Assembly (NCBI GenBank): GCA_965223085.1
Contig: OZ244981.1
Span: 1,426,001 to 1,490,000, forward strand
Length of the DNA stretch: 64,000 nucleotides
DNA from: CBDCVO01 sp965223085
Lineage (GTDB): Bacteria > Pseudomonadota > Gammaproteobacteria > Ga0077536
Reading direction: 5' to 3'
The position numbers and the translations under genes were made by a program. A model generated the notes under the pieces. It saw only the letters and a program-made list of their open reading frames with translations, did no database searches and was not told the origin of the DNA. This document shows, piece after piece, positions 52,297 to 61,263 of this stretch (within the stretch, counting starts at the first letter, position 1; every line of letters begins with the position of its first letter).

Positions 52297-52599
52297 TCAC
52301 TCGTATTGATGAATCTTAGTGTAGTCTATCGTTACCGAGTCGTTGGGTTGAAATGTGATCATGTCGATGAAACGTTTCGCAAAGACGACTTGGTCAGCCG
52401 TATAAGCGTGCCAACAGTGAACCGTTTGCGCGTAGACATCGTCGATTCCGACGAAAGTAATATGAATTCTGATTTTCTCCTCTAGTAGCTGCTGTTTTTC
52501 CAGCCCAAATAGTGGACTAAATTCGTCGATCACATGGACGACCGTCCAACTCAACGCAAAAAACGGACTGGTATTTGTTTCGAGTTTCAATTCATGCAT
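52297..52599 (-). CDS. Inward-rectifier K+ channel, C-terminal cytoplasmic domain (separated by a stop)
   Basis: The 100 residues beginning MHELKLETNTSPFFALSW are the second half of a KirBac-type cytoplasmic domain: SWTVVHVIDEFSPLFGL, then AQTVHCWHAYTADQVVFAKRFIDM, and a short end TKIHQYE. It follows the pore-bearing frame at 52636-53151 in the same reading frame, after one TGA and twelve sense codons that also look like Kir sequence (ending ARR before MHELKL). It is therefore the lost C-terminus of that channel. It may be translated separately from ATG 52599, made by read-through, or dead. Confidence 0.75.
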   Translation of the reverse strand: MHELKLETNTSPFFALSWTVVHVIDEFSPLFGLEKQQLLEEKIRIHITFVGIDDVYAQTVHCWHAYTADQVVFAKRFIDMITFQPNDSVTIDYTKIHQYE

Positions 52600-52635
52600 C
52601 CGTCGCGCAAGATGTGGGTTTGGTGCTTGATTTCT

Positions 52636-53151
52636 TCAAATTAAACTGACCGTAACACTCGCGTTTACGATTTGCGTGGCGCGGTCGTTAGCTACACGGA
52701 AAACCAGTGCTTTGTGAGCATTGTCGTAATTCACAATTAGGGCGTTGTCACTGAACAATACGCGGGGTCGCGGTCGTGCGAATTTGGCGAACGCAAGACC
52801 GGTCACTACCGCGACATAGAGAAGGCCAATGAGGACGTCAAAAACGACAAAAAAATGGGCGTAGCCAGATTTTGGCAACAAATAGCCATAGCCGATGGTG
52901 GTGCTCGTCTGAAAACTAAATAAGAAGGCGTCGATAAACGATTTCGGCCGCGCGTTTAGAATCACATCATTGCCGAGATAGTAACAAGTCGCGAAAGTGG
53001 CGTTGATGCCCACATACACAAAGGCGGCAGTGACGATAAATTGCCACCATGGCATCGCCATAACCCAATGGTAGAAGTCACCGAAACGACTGCTCGAAAT
53101 ACCGATGCGGCGCATGTTGAGGCTGTTGTTGATCGACTGCGGATCAAACAC
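52636..53151 (-). CDS. Inward-rectifier K+ channel, pore and N-terminal part (ends at in-frame TGA)
   Basis: The 171 residues cover the slide helix, TM1 (about 36-58), the pore loop with an intact selectivity filter TTIGYGYLLP, TM2 (about 105-125), and the first strands of the cytoplasmic domain (RPRPRVLFSDNALIVNYDN). They stop at TGA 52636-52638 inside the beta-sheet domain, where KirBac proteins continue. The frame stays open beyond the stop to 52297. One base change (for example CGA to TGA) explains the break. The start is GTG at 53151 after a GGGGG stretch. Confidence 0.8.
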   Translation of the reverse strand: MFDPQSINNSLNMRRIGISSSRFGDFYHWVMAMPWWQFIVTAAFVYVGINATFATCYYLGNDVILNARPKSFIDAFLFSFQTSTTIGYGYLLPKSGYAHFFVVFDVLIGLLYVAVVTGLAFAKFARPRPRVLFSDNALIVNYDNAHKALVFRVANDRATQIVNASVTVSLI

Positions 53152-53257
53152 CGAATAACCCCCGCGTACTAACTCGGATATTGCAAGAGGCGCTCACGGC
53201 GTTGGTGCCCATAGCTTGAGGTAACGAGCATTTTCGTTGGTTAGCGGTTTTGTGCAA

Positions 53258-54583
53258 CTACAGATCGTAGCCGCGTTCGTTGTGCTGGCTGATATCGAGA
53301 CCCTGGGTTTCCATGTCTGCATCGACACGATTACCGACAACCACTTCGGTAATGCGCAAGATGACATAGGTTACCACCGCGGTGTAGGCGAGTGTGGCGC
53401 TCACGCCCATTACTTGCACGCGCAATTGCGCGGCGATGCTAAGCGTTTCTTGGCCGCTAAATATACCGAGCGCATTACTCGCAAACAGGGCGGTCATAAG
53501 GCAACCCAAGATGCCGCCGACCCCGTGCACCGGAAAAACATCTAGTGAATCGTCGATCTTCAGACGTAGTTTCAAAAAGTTAGTCGCGAAAAAACATACG
53601 GTACCGGCCAACAAGCCGATGACGAGCGCACCGCCGGGGCCCACGTAACCAGAGGCGGGAGTGATGGTGCCCAACCCGGCAACCATTCCAGTAACGGCAC
53701 CGAGCGCGCTCGGTTTTCCGTATTTGATCCACTCGGTGACGAGCCAGGCACCAGCGGCGCTCGCAGCCGAGACATGCGTGACCAGCATTGCCATAGCGGC
53801 ATCGCCGTTCGCCGCGAGCGCGGACCCCCCGTTGAAACCAAACCAACCCACCCACAACATGCCTGCGCCGGTGATCGTCATGGTCATGTTATGCGGCGGC
53901 ATGGGTCGCTCCGGAAACCCGTCGCGACGACCAAGCACGAGTGCGGCGACCAGCGCGGCCGTACCTGCCGTAATATGAACTACAGCGCCGCCAGCGAAGT
54001 CCATAAACCCATGTGTTGCTAACCAGCCACCCCCCCAGACCCAATGACAGATCGGTGCGTACACTAGCAGCAACCACTGGGTTGAAAACAGAACTACGGC
54101 GGCGAACCGCATGCGCTCTGCGAAACTGCCAATGATTAACGCCGGTGTAATGATCGCGAATGTCATTTGAAACAATGCAAATGCACTTTCGGGGATCTCG
54201 CCGGCCAGCGTGTTTTCGAGCACTCCGGCGAGAAGTATCTTGCGCAAGCCACCGATGAAAAGATTGCCTTCGCTGAAAGCGAGACTGTAACCGCAAATCA
54301 ACCAAATCACCGAGCCTAAACAAGTGAGAGCAAAACACTGCATCAATACGCTCAGTGCGTTTTTGCTGCGGACTAGGCCACCGTAAAATAAGGATAACCC
54401 CGGGATCGTCATGAACAGCACAAGCGCGGTACTAGTAAGCACCCAGGCCGTATTGGCTTGATTTAAATCGGCGGCTGCAGCCGGCAGCGCCAGCAATGTT
54501 AAGGCGAGAGTCAAAATGCTTGAACGCCACGGGTGCGCCGTGCTTAGCGGGCCTGTTGATATCGTTCTCGCATGTATATTCAT
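53258..54583 (-). CDS. amtB: Ammonium transporter
   Basis: Trimeric inner-membrane ammonia/ammonium channel of 441 residues with a signal peptide (about 1-38, ending ALPAAAA) and eleven spans. The pore twin histidines are in DFAGGAVVHITAG and VFPVHGVGG; the Phe gate and Trp are in the normal places. The C-terminal tail ends GLDISQHNERGYDL, the form that GlnK binds. No glnK is adjacent, which is unusual. A good sigma-54 promoter lies about 120 bases upstream, so nitrogen-limitation control is likely. Confidence 0.97.
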   Translation of the reverse strand: MNIHARTISTGPLSTAHPWRSSILTLALTLLALPAAAADLNQANTAWVLTSTALVLFMTIPGLSLFYGGLVRSKNALSVLMQCFALTCLGSVIWLICGYSLAFSEGNLFIGGLRKILLAGVLENTLAGEIPESAFALFQMTFAIITPALIIGSFAERMRFAAVVLFSTQWLLLVYAPICHWVWGGGWLATHGFMDFAGGAVVHITAGTAALVAALVLGRRDGFPERPMPPHNMTMTITGAGMLWVGWFGFNGGSALAANGDAAMAMLVTHVSAASAAGAWLVTEWIKYGKPSALGAVTGMVAGLGTITPASGYVGPGGALVIGLLAGTVCFFATNFLKLRLKIDDSLDVFPVHGVGGILGCLMTALFASNALGIFSGQETLSIAAQLRVQVMGVSATLAYTAVVTYVILRITEVVVGNRVDADMETQGLDISQHNERGYDL

Positions 54584-54702
54584 GGTGTACCGTTCTCCGG
54601 AAGTCGTCTTGTGAGCCTGACGCTCAGCTTGAAACCGATCTCGCGGGGTGCAGCGGCACTTAACCCCGTGAAAGTAAGCAAAACAGTTTGTCTACTGTCA
54701 GC

Positions 54703-54718
54703 TGCAATTACCGTGCCG
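54703..54718 (-). promoter_or_regulatory. Sigma-54 (-24/-12) promoter of amtB
   Basis: On the minus strand the sequence reads CGGCACG-GTAA-TTGCA. It matches the consensus TGGCACG-N4-TTGCW at all but the first base, with the GG and GC pairs ten bases apart as required. The start site would be near 54692, leaving about 110 bases of leader before the amtB ATG. An NtrC half-site-like TGCACCA lies 84-90 bases further upstream (54802-54808). This fits NtrC activation under nitrogen limitation. Confidence 0.75.
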
Positions 54719-54834
54719 GTAGCCATTCCCGCGTCCCAGGTCGGTCACTGCGCGCACCGACGCACTATTGCGGGGCTTGCAAGCGCGCTTACGAGAGTTT
54801 GTGCACCAATTCGAATCGTTTCGTACTAGTCGAT

Positions 54835-55944
54835 TTAGACTCCACATATCTCGGCGTATAACGCGAGGGTGGCTTGTTGCATATGCTGCAGTGTGAAACG
54901 GTGTTGCCGCGGCACTTCAGGTGGGTTAGCCAGCAATGCTTGGGTGCGCGCGACCACCTCGTCGGTCTTGCCAACTGCTACCAAACCGGGTGGGAAAACG
55001 TCGTCTAAGATTTCCTCGGTACCGCCGTGGCAATAACCGATTACGGGCGTACCGAGACTTAGGGCTTCTATCGTCGTGCGACCGAAAGCTTCTGGTTCGC
55101 TTGTCAAGGAGTAACATATCGTAGAGATGGCCATAATTTCGCGCAAATCGACTCGTGCGCCGAGAAAAGTCACCCTGTCGTCTAAACCAAAACGGCTGAC
55201 GCGCGCGCGTAGCGTTTGCTCGTAGTCACGTCTGCGTTGGTGGGCTCCGCCGACAATCAGGCCATGGCAACGAACACCGTCTTGGCGTAAACGTTCGAGG
55301 ACAGTAATGAAATCGAGTTGGCCTTTCCAGTGTGTCAAACGAGCAGGCAAGGTTAATAGCGGAGTGTCGTGCAATTCACCAAATTGCTGGTGCCACTTAG
55401 CGAGCCATGCCGCACTAGGCTTAAAATTGAATGGGTAGGCGGCGCGGCTGACGCCGCGCGGTATGACCCGAAGTCGCTGTGGGTCGATGCCAGTGTAGTT
55501 GTCGATCACATATTGTTTGACGAAATCAGAAATGGCGATCACGCGCTCGCCACTGATCATGATGCGTGAATAACGGTTAACGCTATAGGGGCCATGCACT
55601 GTCGTCACCCAGCGTGGGCGGCGATTTTTTCTCAAAGTGCGTATAGCAAAATAGCCGATCCAGGCGGGTAACCGCGAGCGTGCGTGCACGATATCGGGTG
55701 CGAGTTGCTGTAGTAATCTAGCCAGGCGCTTAACCTCGCGCACCGTCGACAATTTTTTTTGCCCAATGGGTAATTCGATATGTTCCGCGCCACTCGTTTC
55801 GAGTTCCTCGACCAAGTGTCCACCTGCGGAGACGACAATCGCGCGATGCCCGGCGTCAACGAGCGCGCGGGCAATCTCTACCGTGCCGCGTTCAACGCCG
55901 CCGAAGTTGAGCGCCGGTAGCAGTTGGACTACCGTCAATTTCAC
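54835..55944 (-). CDS. Glycosyltransferase family 4
   Basis: A 369-residue GT-B retaining glycosyltransferase. The start is GTG 55944 (MKLTVVQLLPALNFGGVERG), overlapping the ELM1-like stop as GTGA; the TTG eight codons upstream is not needed. Acceptor glycine segment is FGGVERGTVEIA, and the donor site shows LPARLTHWKGQLDFI and the E(x7)E in TSEPEAFGRTTIEALSLGTPVIGY. Downstream of an ELM1-like protein, ilvE and glnE on the same strand, a place where core-lipopolysaccharide genes lie in Pseudomonas. Confidence 0.93.
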   Translation of the reverse strand: MKLTVVQLLPALNFGGVERGTVEIARALVDAGHRAIVVSAGGHLVEELETSGAEHIELPIGQKKLSTVREVKRLARLLQQLAPDIVHARSRLPAWIGYFAIRTLRKNRRPRWVTTVHGPYSVNRYSRIMISGERVIAISDFVKQYVIDNYTGIDPQRLRVIPRGVSRAAYPFNFKPSAAWLAKWHQQFGELHDTPLLTLPARLTHWKGQLDFITVLERLRQDGVRCHGLIVGGAHQRRRDYEQTLRARVSRFGLDDRVTFLGARVDLREIMAISTICYSLTSEPEAFGRTTIEALSLGTPVIGYCHGGTEEILDDVFPPGLVAVGKTDEVVARTQALLANPPEVPRQHRFTLQHMQQATLALYAEICGV

Positions 55945-56822
55945 GCAGGTAGGCGTTGGGCGAACCAACGCGTGTGAATTAATTTAGCGCAACGCTGAGC
56001 TTCCGCGAGTGGTGTTCGCGGTGCGCGGATAGTGCCGCCGCGTCGCCAACTCGCAAACGTCGTTATTTGCCCGTCACGAGCCAGCGCGGGTGCCACAGCG
56101 CTAATGCGATCGGTTCGTCGCACCGGTACCTCGAGCACCCCCACCGGTGTGCCGGCGGTCAAGGCCTCGAACAACATCGAGATGCTGTCTGCGCTCACCC
56201 ATACGGTTTGCACCTCGGAGAGTTGCTCGGCGAGCCAGCCTGGTGATGTCGTCGTGGACGCGTGCACACTGAGCGAGTCGCCCGCGAGCAGTGTTAGGCG
56301 CTGCGCGGTGGACGCGGGTGTGCGCCGCGAAGTAGTAATAGTAACCGTCTGGTTCGCGCTCGCCGCGTTTATTTGTCGCACTTGTTCGATTAGATGATCT
56401 TCATTCCAGCCGTGGTGACGTGATGGCCCGCCTATCAATATCAATACCCCCGACACTCGCTGTGCGCTGCCGGCTTTGAGATCGTTGAGCACTCCTTGGG
56501 TATGAATGACGCGCCGACTCGCGCGCACACCATCGTGCACGGGGATCAGGCTGAGATCAAAAAGTGGCCGCATCGGCCCCGGATTCATTAAGTAAACCGC
56601 GCGTCCGCCGTGAATGCGTTTCGCCTGCAACATCGGCCAACGGCAACGCCGGCCCGCGCCGATAATGAGATCAGGTGATTGGGTCATTGGCAGTCGCGCC
56701 CGGGGTGGCACGTCATGGGAGATCGTGACGTCGATGTCTTGAAGCGCGCGGAGCAGACCGGTGGACTGGCGTTCGTGACCGGTTTTACCGTCGCAAAAAC
56801 GCCATATGCACAGTGGGCGCAT
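55941..56822 (-). CDS. ELM1/GtrOC1-like protein (DUF1022)
   Basis: A 293-residue protein of the mitochondrial-fission ELM1-like family, which resembles GT-B glycosyltransferases. Typical segments are RFCDGKTGHERQSTGLLRAL near the start, DLIIGAGRR, LILIGGPSRHHGWNEDHL, and VWVSADSISMLFEALTAGTPVGVLEV near the end. In bacteria such genes sit in lipopolysaccharide clusters. Coupled by GTGA overlap to the GT4 gene. Probable glycan-assembly role, not shown. Confidence 0.87.
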   Translation of the reverse strand: MRPLCIWRFCDGKTGHERQSTGLLRALQDIDVTISHDVPPRARLPMTQSPDLIIGAGRRCRWPMLQAKRIHGGRAVYLMNPGPMRPLFDLSLIPVHDGVRASRRVIHTQGVLNDLKAGSAQRVSGVLILIGGPSRHHGWNEDHLIEQVRQINAASANQTVTITTSRRTPASTAQRLTLLAGDSLSVHASTTTSPGWLAEQLSEVQTVWVSADSISMLFEALTAGTPVGVLEVPVRRTDRISAVAPALARDGQITTFASWRRGGTIRAPRTPLAEAQRCAKLIHTRWFAQRLPA

Positions 56823-56833
56823 CGCCGCCCGGT

Positions 56834-57754
56834 CTATATTACCGTCAGCCAGTGGGCATATTCCGAGCGGCGACCTTCGACGACATCGAGATAAATAGCC
56901 TGTAGTTTTTTGGTGATCGGGCCTGGACTGTCGCCACCGATAGGGCGACCGTCCAGTTCTCGGATCGGTGTGACTTCGGCGGCGGTGCCAGTAAAAAATG
57001 CCTCCTCGGCGATATAGACTTCGTCGCGAGTGATGCGTTTTTCTACGACACGCAAACCTTCCGCAACGGCAAGTTCCATTACCGTGGCGCGGGTTATGCC
57101 TTCAAGAATGGCGGGTAGTTCCGGGGTGTACAAGACACCGTCGCGGACGACGAAAATATTCTCGCCACTGCCTTCCGAGACCATGCCCTCGGTATCCAAC
57201 AACAAGGCCTCATCATAGCCATCTCGTTCGGCCTCTTGTAACGCCAATATGGAATTGATGTAGTTGCCACAGGCTTTGGCTTTGCTCATGACGCTATTGA
57301 CCGAATGGCGAGCGAAAGAAGACGTCTTAACGCGAATGCCTTGCTCCATCCCCTCGGCACCGAGATAAGCCCCCCAAAACCATGTCGCGATCATGACGTG
57401 TACTGATAAATCCTGGGCGTGTAGCCCCATGCCTTCGGAGCCGTAAAATACAAGCGGGCGCAGATAAGCGGCCTCGAGTTCGTTTTTTTTGATGCATTCG
57501 AGACAAGCCCCCACGATCGCCTCGAACGCGAAAGGGATCTCCATATTGAGAATGCACACGGTGTCAAACAGGCGCTTGATATGTTCGTCAAGACGAAAAA
57601 CAGCCGTGCCAGCCGCCGTTTTGTAAGCTCTGATCCCTTCGAATGCCCCAACACCGTAATGTAGGGTATGGGTTAATACATGGACTTTCGCATCGCGCCA
57701 AGCGACGAACTCACCGTCCATCCAGATCACGCCATCGCGATCAGAATAACTCAT
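56834..57754 (-). CDS. ilvE: Branched-chain amino acid aminotransferase
   Basis: Class IV PLP aminotransferase for the last step of Leu, Ile and Val synthesis. The 306 residues match family length; VHVLTHTLHYGVGAFEGIRAY opens the fold, the PLP lysine lies in MSKAKACGNYINS (about K160), and EGSGENIFVV and FFTGTAAEVTPI are standard. Lies 13 bases after glnE and 11 before the ELM1-like gene, the same order as in Pseudomonas. Confidence 0.97.
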   Translation of the reverse strand: MSYSDRDGVIWMDGEFVAWRDAKVHVLTHTLHYGVGAFEGIRAYKTAAGTAVFRLDEHIKRLFDTVCILNMEIPFAFEAIVGACLECIKKNELEAAYLRPLVFYGSEGMGLHAQDLSVHVMIATWFWGAYLGAEGMEQGIRVKTSSFARHSVNSVMSKAKACGNYINSILALQEAERDGYDEALLLDTEGMVSEGSGENIFVVRDGVLYTPELPAILEGITRATVMELAVAEGLRVVEKRITRDEVYIAEEAFFTGTAAEVTPIRELDGRPIGGDSPGPITKKLQAIYLDVVEGRRSEYAHWLTVI

Positions 57755-57767
57755 CGTTTACGCTCTC

Positions 57768-60623
57768 CTAAGTCTCTCGTTCCATAATGTTTTGCCATAG
57801 TCCTTGTACTGCTTGCCGTTGATCTACGAGCTCAGACTGACTTACCAGGCCTTCTATTTCTTGCAGTGCGCAGTGATGAACCGCGGCGCGATAATCAAAA
57901 TACGCGTCGTGCAAGTCGCGGCATACGCTTACCGGCCACAGGCCCGAGGTTGCTAGCGCTTCCAGCTGTCGCAAGTTATCCGTATAGGCGAAGAGCTCTG
58001 GGTGGGCGTTGGCCCAGCGCAAGACTGCGTATTGCACCATAAATTCGATGTCCGTTATACCGCCGTGGCCTTGTTTTAGATCGAAGTGTTCTGCATCCGA
58101 GCGATCTAACTCGGCGCGCATGCGCTTGCGCATGTCGACGATATCGGCCACAAGCGCTGCCGGTTCACGGGTCTGCCGCAAGACTTCTTCACGAATCGAC
58201 GCGAAATGCTGCAGTGTTAATTCCGCCCCCGCGATGCCGCGCGCGCGCACCAGCGCCTGATGCTCCCACGTCCAGGCATTCTTGTGCTGGTAGTCACGAA
58301 AAGCTTCTAGCGAAGTGACGAGCAATCCGGACGTGCCGCTGGGCCGCAAGCGCGTGTCGATTTCGTAGGCGATACCGGCCGCGGTGCGCGTTGATAAAAG
58401 GTGAATAATGCGTTGCGCAAGGCGGGTAAAAAACACTTCGTTGGCGATTACTTTGGGGCCACTGGTTGTAGCGTTGGCGCTCGTGTGGTCGTAAACAAAG
58501 ATAAGGTCGAGGTCCGATCCATAACCGAGTTCGAGACCGCCGAGCTTGCCATAAGCGATGATTGCAAAACCGACTGGCGCCGCGCCGTGCACCGTTTGTT
58601 GGCATGGCTCACCGTAGCGGGCGCAAAGATCCGCCCGCGCGATGGTCAGAGCGCCGGCAAGCAGCGTCTCCGAGATGTAGGTCAGATGATCACTGACTTT
58701 CGTAATCGGTAAGTGACCGCTGACGTCACTCGCGGCTACCCGCAGGATTTGTTGGTGTGCAAAACGGCGCATTGCATCCATTACGCGATCGAGATCGCGG
58801 CGGTCGACTTTGGCCAGGCTTGCATGGTATTGGCGCTCTAACTCATCCGGTGTCGGTGGCGCAAATAGAACTCGCGCGTCTAATAATTCGTCGAGCAAAA
58901 TCGGATGCAGGGTTATTTGTCGGGCAATCCACGAGCTCGCACTATAGAGATCGACGAGGCGTGTGAGCGCAGCGGGGTTCTCCGACAACAAGGCGAGATA
59001 TACGGATCGACGGGCGATGGCCCTAATTAATTCAGCAAGCCGCGTTACCGTCACGGAACGTGCTGCTTGCGTGGCGAGCACTTGCGCCAACACCGGTAAG
59101 AGCCGTTCTAGTCGCTGATGTGCTTCGCGGCTCAATCGACTTCTGTAGTTCGCATCAGTAACGGTATCAAGTGCCTGCAATAGGGCCTGCAAGTAATCAT
59201 TGTGCGCACCATTCGGTTGTTGGATGTCTGTACTGGCGGCGATGGGGTTACTCGTGTGCGCTTCTACCTTCGCGTCATCACTTTTTAGCAGCACCGAGAA
59301 TGAGTGCCGAACGTTCTCGCGATGGCGCTCCAACGCAGCATAAAACGTGGACCAATCGCTATAGTTCATCGCATAGGCGAGGCGGGCGCGTTCCGCTGCG
59401 TCGGTGGGCAGTTGGTGGGTTTGTCGATCGGCGACCTGTTGGAGGCGATGTTCCGTTTGGCGCAGAAATCGGTAGGCTGCGCTCAGGGCCTGCAGTTCTT
59501 CCGGTTCGATCCAGCCGAACTCGCAACACCTAGCTAGCACTTTCAAGATCGAACGTTGCTGCAACGCCGGCTCTTGGCCACCGCGAATGAGTTGGAAGGC
59601 TTGGCCAATGAATTCGATCTCACGGATGCCGCCGGAGCCGCGTTTGACGTCGCTTTCCAGCGCGCCGCGCGCGACTTCATCATCGATCAAGCGTTTCATC
59701 TCGCGCAAGGCTTCGAGGGCACCGAAATCGAGATAGCGGCGATAAACGAACGGTCGAATCAGCGCGTGGAGCTCATCGATATCACGGCGCTCGCCGCACA
59801 GCGGCCGCGCTTTTATTAGGGCGTAGCGCTCCCAGTCGCGACCGTGAACGGAATAGTAATGTTCTAACGCCGCAAAATGTGTTGTTAAGGGGCCGCTGTC
59901 ACCAAACGGACGCAGCCGCATATCGACGCGAAAAACAATACCGTCGGCCGTGCGCTCATCGAGCAGCGCGATAAATTTACGACCCAGGCGATCGAAGTAC
60001 TCTTGGTTGGTTATCGATTTTCGTCCACCTTGGGTATTGCCGTCTTCCGGAAATACAAAGATCAAATCGATGTCCGACGAAAAATTAAGTTCTTCTCCGC
60101 CAAGTTTGCCCATGCCGATAACGATCAAAGATAGGATGCGGTCACTCGCATCGGCGGGTGCGCCGAAACGGGCGCTGAGATTTGCCGCAACGAAATCGAC
60201 CGCGGCGGCGATCAAAACATCTGCCAGCATAGACAATTCGTGCAAAATCGTATCGAGCTCAGCAAGCCCATTGATATCTCGCCACGCAATGCGTATCAAT
60301 TCTTCGGTACGTATCGTGCGCAGCGCACGCATTGCAGTCGCCTCATCGGCGTTCGCCACGAAGTCTGCCACTCGGTTTGTTAGCGCATCACGTGTGCGCT
60401 CGTCGGTAACCGATTCCGACCCAATGAGCTCCAGGAAACGGCGTGGGTTGCGGGTCGCATAGTCACTGCAAAACGGACTAGCTACAATTACACGCGTGAG
60501 TTGCTTACCCACGGCGGCCAAGTCATCGGGGGCGGCGCTCGCGATCTCGGCGTAGCGCCGTTGCGCCTCCGCGCGGAGCGCCTCCGGGATCTCCTCCAGC
60601 ATGGATGACGGGATGGCCGACAT
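57768..60623 (-). CDS. glnE: Bifunctional glutamine synthetase adenylyltransferase/deadenylase
   Basis: Adds AMP to, or phosphorolytically removes it from, glutamine synthetase in response to PII and glutamine. The 951 residues hold two nucleotidyltransferase domains: the N-terminal deadenylating one with GMGKLGGEELNFSSDIDLIF (about 172-191), and the C-terminal adenylylating one with YGKLGGLELGYGSDLDLIFV (about 680-699); each is followed by a helical regulatory domain. Full family length. It links nitrogen control with amtB, 3 kb downstream. Confidence 0.97.
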   Translation of the reverse strand: MSAIPSSMLEEIPEALRAEAQRRYAEIASAAPDDLAAVGKQLTRVIVASPFCSDYATRNPRRFLELIGSESVTDERTRDALTNRVADFVANADEATAMRALRTIRTEELIRIAWRDINGLAELDTILHELSMLADVLIAAAVDFVAANLSARFGAPADASDRILSLIVIGMGKLGGEELNFSSDIDLIFVFPEDGNTQGGRKSITNQEYFDRLGRKFIALLDERTADGIVFRVDMRLRPFGDSGPLTTHFAALEHYYSVHGRDWERYALIKARPLCGERRDIDELHALIRPFVYRRYLDFGALEALREMKRLIDDEVARGALESDVKRGSGGIREIEFIGQAFQLIRGGQEPALQQRSILKVLARCCEFGWIEPEELQALSAAYRFLRQTEHRLQQVADRQTHQLPTDAAERARLAYAMNYSDWSTFYAALERHRENVRHSFSVLLKSDDAKVEAHTSNPIAASTDIQQPNGAHNDYLQALLQALDTVTDANYRSRLSREAHQRLERLLPVLAQVLATQAARSVTVTRLAELIRAIARRSVYLALLSENPAALTRLVDLYSASSWIARQITLHPILLDELLDARVLFAPPTPDELERQYHASLAKVDRRDLDRVMDAMRRFAHQQILRVAASDVSGHLPITKVSDHLTYISETLLAGALTIARADLCARYGEPCQQTVHGAAPVGFAIIAYGKLGGLELGYGSDLDLIFVYDHTSANATTSGPKVIANEVFFTRLAQRIIHLLSTRTAAGIAYEIDTRLRPSGTSGLLVTSLEAFRDYQHKNAWTWEHQALVRARGIAGAELTLQHFASIREEVLRQTREPAALVADIVDMRKRMRAELDRSDAEHFDLKQGHGGITDIEFMVQYAVLRWANAHPELFAYTDNLRQLEALATSGLWPVSVCRDLHDAYFDYRAAVHHCALQEIEGLVSQSELVDQRQAVQGLWQNIMERET

Positions 60624-60629
60624 GGACTG

Positions 60630-61058
60630 CTAGTCTTCGTGCCGGTAGTCGCCGTCTATGATCCGGCCCCGGGAGGTGGGGCGCGTTTGGTGTCGCGGCG
60701 AGGCTATCAGGCGATCCAGCATCGCGCGCGCGACGCGCCGACGTAGCGCGGGGATCAAACCCGCAAAACCAACGGTATCGGTGATGAATCCAGGTGTCAG
60801 GAGTAGCGCCCCGACAACGAGCAAGATCAGACCCTCGAAAATCTCGACGCTGGGCAAAGTCCCCTGGTGCAGTTGGTCACGAACTCTGGCTAGTGTCGAA
60901 TAGCCTTGGAGGCGTAGCAACCAAGCGCCGAGAATGGCCGTAAGGATCACGACTAAAATCGTCGTGCCGGCACCGATCGCGTGGCCAACGCTCAACAGCA
61001 CGTAGAGCTCGGCTAGGGGCACGACGATGAGGGCAAGTAACAGTACTGGAAACACCAT
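60630..61058 (-). CDS. fxsA: FxsA family membrane protein
   Basis: A 142-residue inner-membrane protein; overexpressed FxsA in E. coli relieves phage T7 exclusion by the F plasmid. Hydrophobic spans at about 2-20 (FPVLLLALIVVPLAELYVLL), 28-45 and 75-95, with the family LLRLQGYSTLARVRDQLHQG loop and GALLLTPGFITDTVGF. The ATG at 61058 places the first span at the terminus as in relatives; a GTG at 61082 is also in frame. It lies 6 bases upstream of glnE. Confidence 0.88.
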   Translation of the reverse strand: MVFPVLLLALIVVPLAELYVLLSVGHAIGAGTTILVVILTAILGAWLLRLQGYSTLARVRDQLHQGTLPSVEIFEGLILLVVGALLLTPGFITDTVGFAGLIPALRRRVARAMLDRLIASPRHQTRPTSRGRIIDGDYRHED

Positions 61059-61109
61059 AAGATCGGCGCCAAGCGGGAACACTAAAGAAGGTACAATGCC
61101 CGAATGTTG

Positions 61110-61124
61110 TGCTCGAATCGAGCA
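61110..61124. repeat. 15-base perfect inverted repeat between fxsA and dsbD
   Basis: TGCTCGA-A-TCGAGCA lies in the 205-base gap between two divergent genes and could be an operator for either. No match to a known regulator was recognised. No cutA or groES gene is found in this gap, although they are common neighbours of fxsA or dsbD. Confidence 0.35.
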
Positions 61125-61263
61125 TCATGCAAGTGGAACTCCGCGAAGGCGTCGGGGTCCCTTAATGCAGCACGATGATCTGCGGCGAGTCGCGGCGGAA
61201 AACAGCGGCTCGCAGGCTGATACCACAGCGGCAGCTTAGTTTGCCACCAGAGGTTTTGTATTG

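Noticed and set aside
52636..52638. The TGA in the Kir gene as a selenocysteine codon
   Set aside because: Potassium channels of this family have no selenocysteine, and no SECIS-like hairpin was recognised immediately downstream.
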